A DNA stretch of 64,000 bases. Origin: Pseudaestuariivita rosea. GTDB lineage: Bacteria; Pseudomonadota; Alphaproteobacteria; Rhodobacterales; Rhodobacteraceae. Shown piece after piece: positions 53,024 through 61,615 of the stretch. The notes below the pieces were generated by a model. The model was given only the letters and a program-made list of their open reading frames with translations, had not been told where the DNA came from and did not search any database. Location: NCBI RefSeq assembly GCF_017592335.1, contig NZ_JACNMP010000003.1, forward strand, positions 151,729-215,728, read 5' to 3'. Positions within the stretch are counted from its first letter, which is position 1. Every line of letters begins with the position of its first letter. The translations under genes were made by a program, and so were the position numbers.

Positions 53024-53479
53024 ATGCCATCTTCCGAAGAAGCGACGCCTCGGGACCTGGTCGGAGCGTGCCGCAGATTGTACGCAAGTATTGACCGGCT
53101 CGATACGAAAGCCGCCAACACCGTCGGCGTCAGCCGGAACGACCTGCGGTGTTTGAACATGCTCGCAGAAGCACCGGTTAAGCCAAGCAAGATTGCAGCC
53201 GAGTTGGGATTGACCACTGGGTCCGTCACGACGTTGCTAGACCGTTTGGAAAAAGCAGACCTAGCAAGGCGCGAACGTGACCCGCACGACCGGCGAGGGA
53301 TCATCGTCCATCCGACACCTTACCTTTTCAAAACCCTTGGGCCGATCTATTCTGGGGTTGCGAGAGAAATCGAGCGGATCGCTGCAGAATATTCTGCGGA
53401 CGAGCGAAAAGCTGCGGTGAAACACCTCAATGACGCGTCATCTGCATATGAGGTCGTCACATCGATCAATGATCGATAG
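53024..53479 (+). CDS. MarR-family transcription regulator
   Basis: A 151-residue winged-helix protein: RNDLRCLNMLAEAPVKPSKIAAELGLTTGSVTTLLDRLEKADLARRERDPHDRRGIIVHPT shows the recognition helix and the DxRxxxV/I wing. It probably dimerises, represses its own gene and the divergent SRPBCC-YdeI pair through the two palindromes, and responds to a small ligand. The IS element begins 36 bp after its stop but leaves the gene intact. Confidence 0.9.
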   Translation: MPSSEEATPRDLVGACRRLYASIDRLDTKAANTVGVSRNDLRCLNMLAEAPVKPSKIAAELGLTTGSVTTLLDRLEKADLARRERDPHDRRGIIVHPTPYLFKTLGPIYSGVAREIERIAAEYSADERKAAVKHLNDASSAYEVVTSINDR

Positions 53480-53515
53480 CAGCCATTCGCGCTGCGTGCA
53501 GCATGTGGTAGATCT

Positions 53516-53539
53516 GGGCTTATTCCGTTGAAAAACTCT
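53516..53539 (+). repeat. Left terminal inverted repeat of the IS
   Basis: GGGCT followed by TATTCCGTTGAAAAACTCT; matches the right end (55039-55062) with two differences. Confidence 0.85.
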
Positions 53540-53591
53540 ACGGTTTGAATGCTTGGGTTTGTCCTTGGTATCTGTCCAGCCGAGATCTTGG

Positions 53592-54983
53592 TCATATGGC
53601 GGATATCTTTTGTGAAGCCGGGATGAGCTTTGCGAGTTTTCTGAGGTTTTGGGCGGTGGCGGCGAGGTGGAATTCGTCCTGAGCGCCGCATGGGCCACGT
53701 AATCGAAGGCGCCCGAGACCGAGAATGCGCTTGAGATGGGCAAACAGCATCTCGACCTTCTTTCTGAGTTTGCACGAGATTGCATATTGGGTGGTTTGGG
53801 AGATGGCACGAGCCGCATCTCGGGATGGTTCATGGATGGAGCGCGTCACTTTGCGCTGTGGCTCTTTCGGGCAGCATCGGCTCTTCAGGATTCAGGCGTC
53901 GCAGTCGGGTTTACGGGCGCGGTAGCGAAGGATACCATCCTTGTCCGGTCTGGGCTCTCTTGGTTTTGTGTAGGCTCGGCGATACTGTCTGAGTTCCTTG
54001 CCAGCAGGGCAGATATAGGCATCGTTTTCAGCGTCAAAGGTAAAGTCTGCTCGTTCGAACGTTCCATCTTTGCGGCCGGACTTTTCGATGACAGGAATAT
54101 GTGGAGCAATGCCTTGATCGACGATCCAGCTCAACATCGGCCCAGAGCCATAGGCCGTGTCTGCGATCAGCCGCTCAGGGTTCAGATCATGGCGTTCACG
54201 CACCCGGTCGACCATGGTTCGGGTAGCGCCAACCTCAGCTTGGCGGATCGACCGGGTTGCTTCCACGTCCAGGATCACTCCGTTGTCCGTGTCGATCAGA
54301 TAGTTGGCTGAATAGGCAAAATAGGCGGGTCCACCCCGCGCGCCAGTCCATTGCGAGGCTGGATCGGAATGCGAAATGAACTTCGGCTTCACCGGGCTTG
54401 CCGCGCCGAAGGCGACGTCATCCAACGTATCCAGGTATTCCCTGACGGCGCGGGGGGCCTCATCAGGGATGATCTTCTCAGGTGCCCAATCCCGCTGCGG
54501 TGAAGAATTCTGCCGATTGGCATCAGCTTGGATCAGGCTGGCGTCAGCTGCGAAACGCTGCCCACTGGCCAACCCTGCCTCGATACAGCGCGCAACAACC
54601 GTCTCGAACAAATGCCGCAAAAGATCACTGTGTCGGAAACGGCCGTGCCGGTTCTTCGAGAAGGTCGAATGGTCCGGCACCGGATCGGTGAGATCGAGGC
54701 GGCAAAACCAGCGGTACGCGAGGTTGAGATGCACCTCGTCACAGAGCCGTCGCTCAGATCGAATGCCCATCACGTAGCCTATCAGCAGCATCCGGATCAT
54801 CAGTTCCGGATCAACTGACGGTCGGCCAGTCGAACTGTAGAACGGAGCAAGATGCCGGCGGATATCAGACAGTTCGACGAACCGGTCTATACCTCGAAGA
54901 AGGTGATCTTGCGGGACATGATCCTCAATTGAGAACTCATAGAACAGCGATCCTTGCGCTTCCTGCCTCGGTCCCATCATCAC
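53592..54983 (-). pseudogene. IS1182-family transposase, interrupted by an in-frame TGA
   Basis: Reading through one stop gives 463 codons. The N-terminal 363 residues include FYEFSIEDHVPQDHLLRGID, the STGRPSVDPELMIRMLLIGY stretch, VPDHSTFSKNRHGRF and a DDE-type catalytic core (FAADASLIQADANR; LIADTAYGSGPML). After KPDCDA comes TGA (53894-53892), where relatives continue CPLK, so the stop sits at a usually conserved Cys. The same frame then continues KSRCCPKE, and from a GTG at 53849 as SIHEPSRDAARAI and KKVEMLFAHLKRILGLGRLR to the normal end. The DDE Glu region (VEMLFAHLKR) is thus lost from the translated part. The copy is probably inactive unless read through. Confidence 0.88.
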
Positions 54984-55038
54984 TAAAACTCCCGTTCAAT
55001 ACGGAAATTGAATCAGACACATCAGTCTCGATCAAGAG

Positions 55039-55062
55039 AGAGTTTTTCAACGGAATAGGCTC
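55039..55062 (-). repeat. Right terminal inverted repeat of the IS
   Basis: AGAGTTTTTCAACGGAATA followed by GGCTC; reverse complement of the left end with two differences. Confidence 0.85.
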
Positions 55063-55104
55063 ATTGCCGACATCCGACATTTCTTAGCCAAACCTTAACG
55101 CTGC

Positions 55105-55166
55105 AAACTTTGCAAAGTTTTCGATTCGATTTTTGTAAAGTTGCAAAGTTTGGCACCGTACGGTGC
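55105..55166. promoter_or_regulatory. Palindromes AAACTTTGCAAAGTTT and GCACCGTACGGTGC
   Basis: The first (55105-55120) is a perfect 16-bp palindrome with TTTGCAAA at its centre; a second near-copy, TTTGTAAAGTTGCAAAG, follows at about 55132-55148. The second palindrome (55153-55166) is a perfect 14-mer with CGTACG at its core. TTTGCAAA pairs resemble the sites I recall for short-chain acyl-CoA regulators of the ScfR type (RamB, PccR). Confidence 0.5.
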
Positions 55167-55255
55167 GATTTATGAGACGTTAATGGCCCGCGGAAATGGT
55201 TAATTCGGATGCTTTGTTAAGGATGTCTGACAGCACAGGACGTGTTGACAGGCAG

Positions 55256-55314
55256 TTTTGTACGACCGAGAATCGTACGAAACCTGCGTACAAAACGTAC
55301 GATTTGTCACAAAA
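55256..55314. promoter_or_regulatory. GTACG array resembling 23716-23810
   Basis: TTTTGTACGACCG, AATCGTACGAAA and AAAACGTACGATTTGTCACA follow each other. The last closely matches AAACGTACGAATTGTAACAA at 23790. The two arrays are 31 kb apart and upstream of nothing obviously related. Confidence 0.5.
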
Positions 55315-55342
55315 CATGTGTCGGCGGCCTCTTTCCCCAAAA

Positions 55343-55411
55343 ATGTGCAAATTGCACATTTATTTTCGGTAGTTTTGGGCCTTTTCAGCCCAATATGTGC
55401 AATCTGCACAT
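55343..55411. promoter_or_regulatory. Two 17-bp palindromes ATGTGCAA-N-TTGCACAT type, 52 bp apart
   Basis: ATGTGCAAATTGCACAT (55343-55359) and ATGTGCAATCTGCACAT (55395-55411) differ at two central bases. Their centres are 52 bp apart, close to five helical turns, as expected for cooperative binding of one factor. Confidence 0.65.
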
Positions 55412-55447
55412 TTTTTCGGGCACCGTGCGGGGCGTTAAGATGTGCTA

Positions 55448-56368
55448 TCACACGGGCTTCGGTGTCCCCAAAGCCCCCTCAAACTCGCGCCACTCGCCCT
55501 TGCTCATGCCCGAGCTTTCCTGAGTCACCTCCTCACCCGCCAGCATCCGTTTCACGCAATCTATTGCTTTTGCTGACAAATTCGCGCCACCCATCCGATA
55601 ATCCTCAAACGCCGCATAGGCAAACGGCACCCAGTCCTTCACGACCTCACAAATCGCATCGGCATAGACCCGGATTTCATATTGCGCATGTGCATCCGCC
55701 CGCAGCCGCAAAAAGTGAAAAAGGTTATGCAAATCAACCTTCCAATACCACTGCGTATAGATATTCGCAGGCAGGTTCATACGCGCCAGTTCGCGGGCCA
55801 GACCCTGTTGATCGTCCTGGCTGATCATCGCCTCGTAGTTATCATAGGCGCGGGTGCTGTCGGTTTTCAGAATCTCCAACACGCGGGCGGCCTCTTCGCC
55901 TTGCAGCGCAGCGCCACGGCCCTGGTTGTTCACTGTGGATTGCGCGGCCAGATGATCGGGCGCGGGGATGTAGAATTCGCGATCCAGAATCGAATAGCGG
56001 GCCGAGTATTCATTCACATTCGCCGTGCGGTGGCGGATCCACTGGCGGGCCACAAAGACGGGCAATTTAACGTGCAGCTTGATCTCGCACATCTCGAACG
56101 GCGTCGAATGCCAGTGACGCATTAGATAGCGGATCAGCCCTTCGTCATTGCTGACCGATTTGGTGCCCTTGCCATAGCTGACGCGCGCGGCCTGCGTAAT
56201 GGCGGCGTCGTCGCCCATATAGTCGATCACCCGGATAAAGCCGTGATCCAGAACGTCGTAGGCCTTGTAAAGATGCTGCTCCATCCCTGGGCTGACCGCG
56301 CGCAGGGTCGGTTGCGGGGTCGCACGCAGTTCGTCGATTTCGGCCTGTTGTTCCGGGCTAAGTGGCAT
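55448..56368 (-). CDS. thyX: Flavin-dependent thymidylate synthase
   Basis: A 306-residue FAD enzyme that makes dTMP from dUMP with methylene-tetrahydrofolate and NADPH. The ThyX signature RHR-x7-S is at Arg112-Ser122 ([15 protein letters not shown]), and [23 protein letters not shown] is the second conserved block. The ATG at 56368 gives the normal alphaproteobacterial length. It diverges from the glyoxalase gene over a 160-bp intergenic region with a 7-bp inverted repeat. No thyA is seen in the window. Confidence 0.97.
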   Translation of the reverse strand: MPLSPEQQAEIDELRATPQPTLRAVSPGMEQHLYKAYDVLDHGFIRVIDYMGDDAAITQAARVSYGKGTKSVSNDEGLIRYLMRHWHSTPFEMCEIKLHVKLPVFVARQWIRHRTANVNEYSARYSILDREFYIPAPDHLAAQSTVNNQGRGAALQGEEAARVLEILKTDSTRAYDNYEAMISQDDQQGLARELARMNLPANIYTQWYWKVDLHNLFHFLRLRADAHAQYEIRVYADAICEVVKDWVPFAYAAFEDYRMGGANLSAKAIDCVKRMLAGEEVTQESSGMSKGEWREFEGALGTPKPV

Positions 56369-56426
56369 GGCATCTGCTTTCTGTCATCCTGAGTCGCGGG
56401 CCACTATATATTGCAGTCACGTTTCG

Positions 56427-56451
56427 CAAAACATCTATATCAGGTGTTTTG
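56427..56451. promoter_or_regulatory. Inverted repeat CAAAACA...TGTTTTG in the thyX/glyoxalase gap
   Basis: CAAAACA (56427-56433) and TGTTTTG (56445-56451) flank TCTATATCAGG. It lies mid-way between divergent starts and could bind a dimeric regulator; no known factor is suggested. Confidence 0.35.
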
Positions 56452-56528
56452 TGATTTATTGCAGCAAGGGGTCGAAACTGTGGTTTTTGGTGTTAGAGTG
56501 TGGGCGAAACAGCAAGGGGGCTTACTGC

Positions 56529-56957
56529 ATGTCTTTGAAATATCTGCACACGATGGTGCGCGTGAAAGATCTTGAAAAATCAATGGCTTTTTATGAGTTG
56601 CTGGGCCTGAAGGAAACCCGCCGGATGGAAAACGACAAAGGTCGGTTCACGCTGGTTTTCATGGCCCCGCCGGGGCAAGAGGAATGCCCGGTTGAGCTGA
56701 CCTACAACTGGGATGGCGATGATGCGTTGCCCTCGGACAGTCGGCATTTCGGGCATTTGGCCTATCGCGTCGATAACATCTACGACATGTGCCAGAAGCT
56801 GATGGACAATGGCGTGACGATCAACCGCCCGCCGCGCGACGGGCATATGGCGTTTGTGCGGTCGCCTGACAATATCTCGATCGAATTGCTGCAAGAGGGC
56901 GACCATCTGCCCCCCGCCGAACCCTGGGCCAGTATGGAGAACACAGGGCATTGGTGA
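56529..56957 (+). CDS. gloA: Lactoylglutathione lyase (glyoxalase I), VOC family
   Basis: A 142-residue metalloenzyme that isomerises the methylglyoxal-glutathione adduct. The VOC metal ligands are visible: His7 in YLHTMVRVKDLEKSMAFYELLGL, Glu in VELTYNW, His in HFGHLAYRV and Glu in ISIELLQ. ATG 56529 is used because AAGGGGG precedes it; the frame before it is a non-coding extension. It overlaps the DUF1287 gene by one base (TGATG). Confidence 0.93.
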   Translation: MSLKYLHTMVRVKDLEKSMAFYELLGLKETRRMENDKGRFTLVFMAPPGQEECPVELTYNWDGDDALPSDSRHFGHLAYRVDNIYDMCQKLMDNGVTINRPPRDGHMAFVRSPDNISIELLQEGDHLPPAEPWASMENTGHW

Positions 56958-57583
56958 TGCTATCACGGCGCGCAGTTCTGGCGGGTGCGGCGGCCTGGGT
57001 TGCGGCACCTGCGCTGGCGACGCCTGATCCGGCGATGGCGCAACTGGTCGCAGCGGCGCAGGGTCAGGTCGGCGTCACGCTGATTTACGACGGCAGTTAC
57101 CGCGGGCTGGGCTTTCCCGGTGGCGATATCCCCAGGCTGCGTGGGGTCTGCACTGATGTCGTGATCCGCGCGATGCGTGATGCGTGGGACATTGATTTGC
57201 AGGTGGCTGTGAACCGCGACATGCGGAATAATTTTTCGGCCTATCCAAAGAACTGGGGTCTGACGCGACCAGATCGTAACATCGATCACCGGCGTGTTCC
57301 GAACCTTGAAACCCTGTTTGCGCGGATCGGCGCGGCGCGGTCTGTGTCGTCAGATTCAAGTGTGTTTCAGATGGGTGACATTGTCAGTTGGCGTCTGACA
57401 GGCAGCAATCTGCCCCATATCGGGATTGCCAGCGACCGACGCAGCCGTGATGACGAACGGCCGTTGATCACGCATAATATCGGTTGGGGCACGCGAACGC
57501 AGGATATGCTGTTCGATCATAAGATCACCGGGCATTTCCGGTTGGGTTCTGAACAACGCGAGCGTCTGAGGCGGCTGGCCTGA
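56957..57583 (+). CDS. DUF1287-family secreted protein
   Basis: A 208-residue protein with a twin-arginine-like export signal (MLSRRAVLAGAAAWVAAPALA). The mature domain has QVGVTLIYDGSYRGLGFPGGDIPRLRGVCTDVVIRAMRD and PHIGIASDRRSR...HNIGWGTRTQD, which match DUF1287. The Cys-Asp-...-His layout suggests an NlpC/P60-like fold, possibly a peptidase or amidase, but no function is established. Translation is coupled to the glyoxalase gene by TGATG. It converges with the protease-fold gene, whose end is adjacent. Confidence 0.85.
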   Translation: MLSRRAVLAGAAAWVAAPALATPDPAMAQLVAAAQGQVGVTLIYDGSYRGLGFPGGDIPRLRGVCTDVVIRAMRDAWDIDLQVAVNRDMRNNFSAYPKNWGLTRPDRNIDHRRVPNLETLFARIGAARSVSSDSSVFQMGDIVSWRLTGSNLPHIGIASDRRSRDDERPLITHNIGWGTRTQDMLFDHKITGHFRLGSEQRERLRRLA

Positions 57584-59308
57584 TTAATCCCAGCAGCTGA
57601 CCAATGCTGTCATATCGGCGGCCAGTTGTGACAGGTCTTCGGGTAGCAACAGCTGTTGATCTGACGCCAGCGTGGCTTCGACACCCAGCTTTGCCAGTTC
57701 GGCCACAAGAACTGTCGCATCAATGCTGAATTTGACGTCCTCTGGCAGTTGCCGATCCTGTTGATCCTGCGCCAGCAGCATGCCCTGCACGGCCCCGGTG
57801 TTTGTCAGAACAGGCCCACCGGCGTCGCCCGGCAGGGAAGTCAGTGCCAGCCTGTCCACATCATCAGCCCCATCCAAACCGCGAATATCAGCCAGTTGGC
57901 CGAAAGTCAGGGATGGCTTGCCCAAGACACCCTCATAGGGATAACCGGCAACGGCGACCTGATCCTGAATGCGTGGCACTCCGACCAGGAACGCAGCAAC
58001 GCCGGCGGGCGACAAAGGTTCTTTCGGGCGCAGGATGGCGATGCCCAGGGTGTTGTTTTGCGCGACGACCTCGGCTTCATACTGTTCATCCAAGGTGATC
58101 CGGGCGCATTGATCGATGACACGGGTCGTGGTCAGAACGGTTCCATCCTGATCGACATAAAAGCCCGATCGTGACAGGCGTGGGCGCCGAATTTGAAGGC
58201 CTGAGACCAGATCGATCGATTGTTCCATGTCCGGCGGGCCTAGATCAGGGTCAAGCACACCATCAATGACCGTGAAACTGTCCTGCATTTCCTGCTGAAC
58301 GCGGGCCTGCCGTTGGGTATCGCCCGGAGGCCAGACCAGAATGAACCCCTTGATCACATCGCCCTGGCGTTCGGCATAGGCATAGGAATGGCGGGTTGCA
58401 TCAACGCCGGTGATTTCAAACCGCCGATCATTCTGTTCACGGGGGCCGTCGGTCGGCATCACCTCAAGCGTTTGCAGCAGGTCGTAAAGACCAAGCAGAC
58501 TGTTGGCATCCCCCGTCTGACTGATCAGCAGAACCTGAACCTGCAGGTCGGTCGTGGGGCGATAATGCACAAGCGGTGGTTCATATTTATCAAAGGCCAG
58601 AACCGCACTGGGCAGTATGATCTGAATACCAGCGTTGGAGTTAACCACGATCTGCATGTCCAGCCCATCCAGCACGGCATTATAGTCGCGCAGCAGTTCC
58701 ACGCGCTGCGCCGTGGTCAGAATACCGGTGTCCTCGTACCCCTTTTGCAGTTGCCAATCACGCATCGCGCTGCGGGTGCCGCGGCCAAAGGCACCATCGA
58801 TGCCTGCGGTATAAACGCCCGCCCACTTCAGCGCCTTTTGCAGCAGTTCGCGGTCTTGCCGGGTCAAACGCGCCTCGCTGCGGCGGGCCTGTTGCGGGGT
58901 TTCGTCGATCAGCGGTGGGGCTTCTGACACGGGCTCGATCGTGATCTGCGGCGCAGGCGGCGTCGCCAGCGTGGTAAAGGCGCCCGCCCCAATGGGCCAG
59001 AACTGCCGACTGAAGTTATCGCCAAAGGCGATGAAGCTGTCGCGCGGGATCAGCCCATAGCGCCGCAGCCTGCGTAGGGTGCGATCGGCATCCGGCCTGG
59101 AATAAGGCCCAAGCACGATACCATACCAGCCCGTATCAAGCGCGAAACCATTGATATCCGTCAGACTGGCGGAATAATCGCGGATGCGTTCCTGCGCTTC
59201 GGTCAGACTGGGCTGCGCCTCGATCTGAACCCAGACGCGATCCTGGGCCTGCAACGGTATAATCGCAACCGCCCACAGCAAAAGTCCGATCCAAATCCGC
59301 AATATCAT
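57584..59308 (-). CDS. Secreted trypsin-fold protein with SPOR-like and peptidoglycan-binding domains, catalytic residues lost
   Basis: A 574-residue protein: signal peptide (to about 22), a SPOR-like region (26-95: VWVQIEAQPSLTEAQERI..., YGIVLGPYSRPDADRTLRRLR), a peptidoglycan-binding domain (about 150-207) and a C-terminal trypsin-like domain from about residue 378. In the protease domain the usual His lies at Arg396 (VLTTTRVIDQC) and the Ser at Ala496 (LPGDAGGPVL), so the fold is kept but the triad is gone. It should be a wall-bound binding protein rather than a protease. The ATG at 59308 starts the signal peptide. Confidence 0.82.
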   Translation of the reverse strand: MILRIWIGLLLWAVAIIPLQAQDRVWVQIEAQPSLTEAQERIRDYSASLTDINGFALDTGWYGIVLGPYSRPDADRTLRRLRRYGLIPRDSFIAFGDNFSRQFWPIGAGAFTTLATPPAPQITIEPVSEAPPLIDETPQQARRSEARLTRQDRELLQKALKWAGVYTAGIDGAFGRGTRSAMRDWQLQKGYEDTGILTTAQRVELLRDYNAVLDGLDMQIVVNSNAGIQIILPSAVLAFDKYEPPLVHYRPTTDLQVQVLLISQTGDANSLLGLYDLLQTLEVMPTDGPREQNDRRFEITGVDATRHSYAYAERQGDVIKGFILVWPPGDTQRQARVQQEMQDSFTVIDGVLDPDLGPPDMEQSIDLVSGLQIRRPRLSRSGFYVDQDGTVLTTTRVIDQCARITLDEQYEAEVVAQNNTLGIAILRPKEPLSPAGVAAFLVGVPRIQDQVAVAGYPYEGVLGKPSLTFGQLADIRGLDGADDVDRLALTSLPGDAGGPVLTNTGAVQGMLLAQDQQDRQLPEDVKFSIDATVLVAELAKLGVEATLASDQQLLLPEDLSQLAADMTALVSCWD

Positions 59309-59452
59309 CCAAATCACCAGCCTGTTCGCCCGATCTTGCGATATACCTAGCAAATCATAGCACGCTGGCGACCCAATAATCGGATTTCGGGCAATTGACC
59401 CTTGCTGCGCTGACCGTTAGGACACACAGGCTTTACTTTGCAGGGTTATACC

Positions 59453-60403
59453 ATGTCAAACGCCACAACGCCGCGCAGTTTTCAGGAAATCATCCTGCGT
59501 TTGCAGAGTTATTGGGCATCCAAGGGCTGCGCGATCCTGCAGCCCTATGACATGGAGGTGGGCGCAGGCACCTTTCACCCGGCAACGACCTTGCGCGCTT
59601 TGGGGTCAAACGCGTGGGCTGCCGCCTATGTTCAGCCATCCCGTCGGCCAACCGATGGCCGCTATGGCGAAAACCCCAACCGGCTGCAGCATTACTACCA
59701 GTATCAGGTGCTGATCAAACCCAGCCCCCCTGACCTGCAGGACCTGTACCTTGGCAGCCTTGAGGCCATCGGGATCGATATGGACCTGCACGACATCCGC
59801 TTTGTTGAAGACGACTGGGAAAGCCCGACATTGGGCGCCTGGGGCCTTGGATGGGAGGTCTGGTGCGACGGGATGGAGGTCAGCCAGTACACCTATTTCC
59901 AGCAGGTCGGCGGGCATGACTGCAAACCCGTCTCGGGCGAGTTGACCTATGGTCTTGAACGGCTGGCGATGTATGTTCTGGGCGTTGATCACGTGATGGA
60001 CATGCCGTTCAACGACCCGCAGACCCCGATTGCGCTGAGTTATGGCGATGTATTCCGTCAGACCGAACAGGAATACGCCCGCTGGAATTTCGATGTGGCC
60101 GACACGGATGTGCTGTTGCAGCATTTCAAGGATGCCGAGGCCGAATGCGAACGCATCCTGTCAGAACCCGCCCAAGACCCGAAAACCGGCATGCGTATCA
60201 TCATGGCGCACCCCGCCTATGACCAGTGCATCAAGGCCAGCCACCTGTTCAACCTGCTGGACGCGCGCGGCGTTATCTCGGTCACCGAACGCCAGGCCTA
60301 TATCGGCCGCGTCCGCGCGTTGGCGAAACAATGCGCCGATGCTTTTGTGCAGACCGAGGCGGGGGGGTTTGAGGTCAGCCCGGAAAATCAGGCCGCACAA
60401 TGA
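59453..60403 (+). CDS. glyQ: Glycyl-tRNA synthetase alpha subunit
   Basis: A 316-residue catalytic subunit of the tetrameric enzyme. Class-II motifs are plain: [71 protein letters not shown] and [26 protein letters not shown] segments. ATG 59453 is the usual start. The beta subunit gene does not follow directly: two genes lie between. Confidence 0.98.
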   Translation: MSNATTPRSFQEIILRLQSYWASKGCAILQPYDMEVGAGTFHPATTLRALGSNAWAAAYVQPSRRPTDGRYGENPNRLQHYYQYQVLIKPSPPDLQDLYLGSLEAIGIDMDLHDIRFVEDDWESPTLGAWGLGWEVWCDGMEVSQYTYFQQVGGHDCKPVSGELTYGLERLAMYVLGVDHVMDMPFNDPQTPIALSYGDVFRQTEQEYARWNFDVADTDVLLQHFKDAEAECERILSEPAQDPKTGMRIIMAHPAYDQCIKASHLFNLLDARGVISVTERQAYIGRVRALAKQCADAFVQTEAGGFEVSPENQAAQ

Positions 60404-61074
60404 CACCCGATCCGGCGCAAGAACTGGAAAAATACAAACGGCGGCATGACCGGAATATGCGCAACAGTTTTGCCAAAGGATATCTGTTTGGCATCACATC
60501 CATGTTGAAACCCGGTGACTTGGTCATCGACTGCGGCGCGAATATTGGCGACGTCACCGAACCTTTGGCTGCAACTGGTGCGACCGTACACTGCTTTGAA
60601 CCGGACCCCTATGCCTTTGATCGGCTCTCGCAGCGGTTTAGGGAAAACGACAATGTCACCGTTCAGAATGCCGCCGTCGGTTTGTCTGCTGGCACCGTAA
60701 ACCTGATGCGGTCCGTGAACTTTGACGACAACCCTAAAGGCGGATCGGTCAAAAGCACGATCATCGAAGGCGGGCGCAAGATCGATGAAAGCGATGACAG
60801 CGCGATCGAAGTCGATCTGATCGATTTTCCGGCCTTCCTGCGGACAAAGCTGGACGAACACACCGAAATCGCTTTTCTGAAGATGGATATCGAAGGGGCC
60901 GAACTGGATATTCTTGAACAGATGGAACGTGATGATCTGTTCCGCCACATCCGCTGTACCGTTGCCGAAACCCATGAAAACAAGTTCAAGGCCCTGCGAC
61001 CCCGGTTCAAGGCGCTGAAAGAACGGATTGCCAAGGCCTATCCGAAAACCCAAGTCAATCTTGATTGGATCTAA
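60400..61074 (+). CDS. FkbM-family methyltransferase
   Basis: A 224-residue SAM-dependent enzyme. It has [41 protein letters not shown], the FkbM hallmark of motif I and an acidic loop, and later [19 protein letters not shown]. Members methylate sugars or other small molecules, and some act in polysaccharide synthesis. It overlaps the end of glyQ (ATGA), so it is cotranslated with a tRNA synthetase subunit; the reason is not known. Confidence 0.85.
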   Translation: MTPDPAQELEKYKRRHDRNMRNSFAKGYLFGITSMLKPGDLVIDCGANIGDVTEPLAATGATVHCFEPDPYAFDRLSQRFRENDNVTVQNAAVGLSAGTVNLMRSVNFDDNPKGGSVKSTIIEGGRKIDESDDSAIEVDLIDFPAFLRTKLDEHTEIAFLKMDIEGAELDILEQMERDDLFRHIRCTVAETHENKFKALRPRFKALKERIAKAYPKTQVNLDWI

Positions 61075-61084
61075 GGCGCATCAG

Positions 61085-61615
61085 ATGTCAGGCAAAATCA
61101 TCGGAATAGGGATTGTCGCAATGGCCGTTATCGCAGGCATCGCCCTGTATTATCTGCAGATTTACGCGTTCTATGAACCGGTTGAGGCGAATGGCCTGAC
61201 CGACGTTCAGATGACGACGATCGTCTCGGGCGAACCCGAACCGATCTTGTATGACAGCTTTGAAGCGATTGACGCAGGCAGTTCCCCCCTGAGGTATCGC
61301 GCCTGTTTCACAACGCCCCAAAGCCAGGCGATGCTGACGGAAACCTATGTGATTTACGACGATGCCGTCCCGCTTGAGGCCCCCGGTTGGTTCGACTGTT
61401 TCGATGCTGACGAAATCGGCACCGCCCTGCAAAACGAAACCGCCATCGCCTTTATGGGCACCGAAAACATCACCTACGGCATCGACCGTGTTGTCGCCAT
61501 TCTGGACGACGGCCGCGGCTTTGTCTGGCACCAGATCAACGCCTGTGGTGAAGTCGTCTTTGATGGCCAACCCACGCCCGACGGCTGCCCCGAACCCCCT
61601 GCAAGAGATAACTAG
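61085..61615 (+). CDS. DUF6446-like membrane-anchored protein
   Basis: A 176-residue protein with one N-terminal membrane helix (MSGKIIGIGIVAMAVIAGIALYYL) and a secreted domain (YRACFTTPQSQAMLTETYVIYDDAVPLEAPGWFDCFDADEIGTAL). Two Cys residues in this part could pair. To my recollection such a protein is often found just before glyS in Rhodobacteraceae as DUF6446. Start at the ATG at 61085, where the helix begins. Its stop abuts the glyS start without a gap. Function unknown. Confidence 0.7.
   Translation: MSGKIIGIGIVAMAVIAGIALYYLQIYAFYEPVEANGLTDVQMTTIVSGEPEPILYDSFEAIDAGSSPLRYRACFTTPQSQAMLTETYVIYDDAVPLEAPGWFDCFDADEIGTALQNETAIAFMGTENITYGIDRVVAILDDGRGFVWHQINACGEVVFDGQPTPDGCPEPPARDN

Larger units (their letters stand above)
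53516..55062. mobile_element. IS1182-type insertion sequence, about 1.55 kb
   Basis: Terminal inverted repeats are seen at both ends and agree in 22 of 24 positions; the shared core is TATTCCGTTGAAAAACTCT. The single gene, on the minus strand, is an IS1182-like transposase interrupted by an in-frame TGA. I could not identify a target duplication. The element lies between marR and a palindrome-rich gene-free stretch. Confidence 0.88.
55063..55447. other. Gene-free, palindrome-rich region between the IS and thyX
   Basis: No reading frame here looks like a gene. The stretch holds a 16-bp and a 14-bp palindrome, a GTACG array and two 17-bp ATGTGCAA palindromes (listed separately). It lies downstream of thyX and next to the IS end, so the promoter it once served may have been cut from its gene by the insertion. 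AT-rich patches alternate with GC-rich ones. Confidence 0.6.

Noticed and set aside
53892..53894. Selenocysteine insertion at the transposase TGA
   Set aside because: The next codon also departs from the usual sequence, no selenocysteine-type hairpin was noticed, and the nearby formate dehydrogenase uses Cys rather than Sec. A nonsense mutation is simpler.
53505..55075. Target-site duplication of the IS1182-type element
   Set aside because: I compared the bases outside both inverted repeats and found no matching direct repeat, so none is claimed.
55242..55824. Plus-strand frames running through the palindrome block and into thyX
   Set aside because: Their apparent repeats come from the ATGTGCAA palindromes; they run antisense into thyX and lack a ribosome site.
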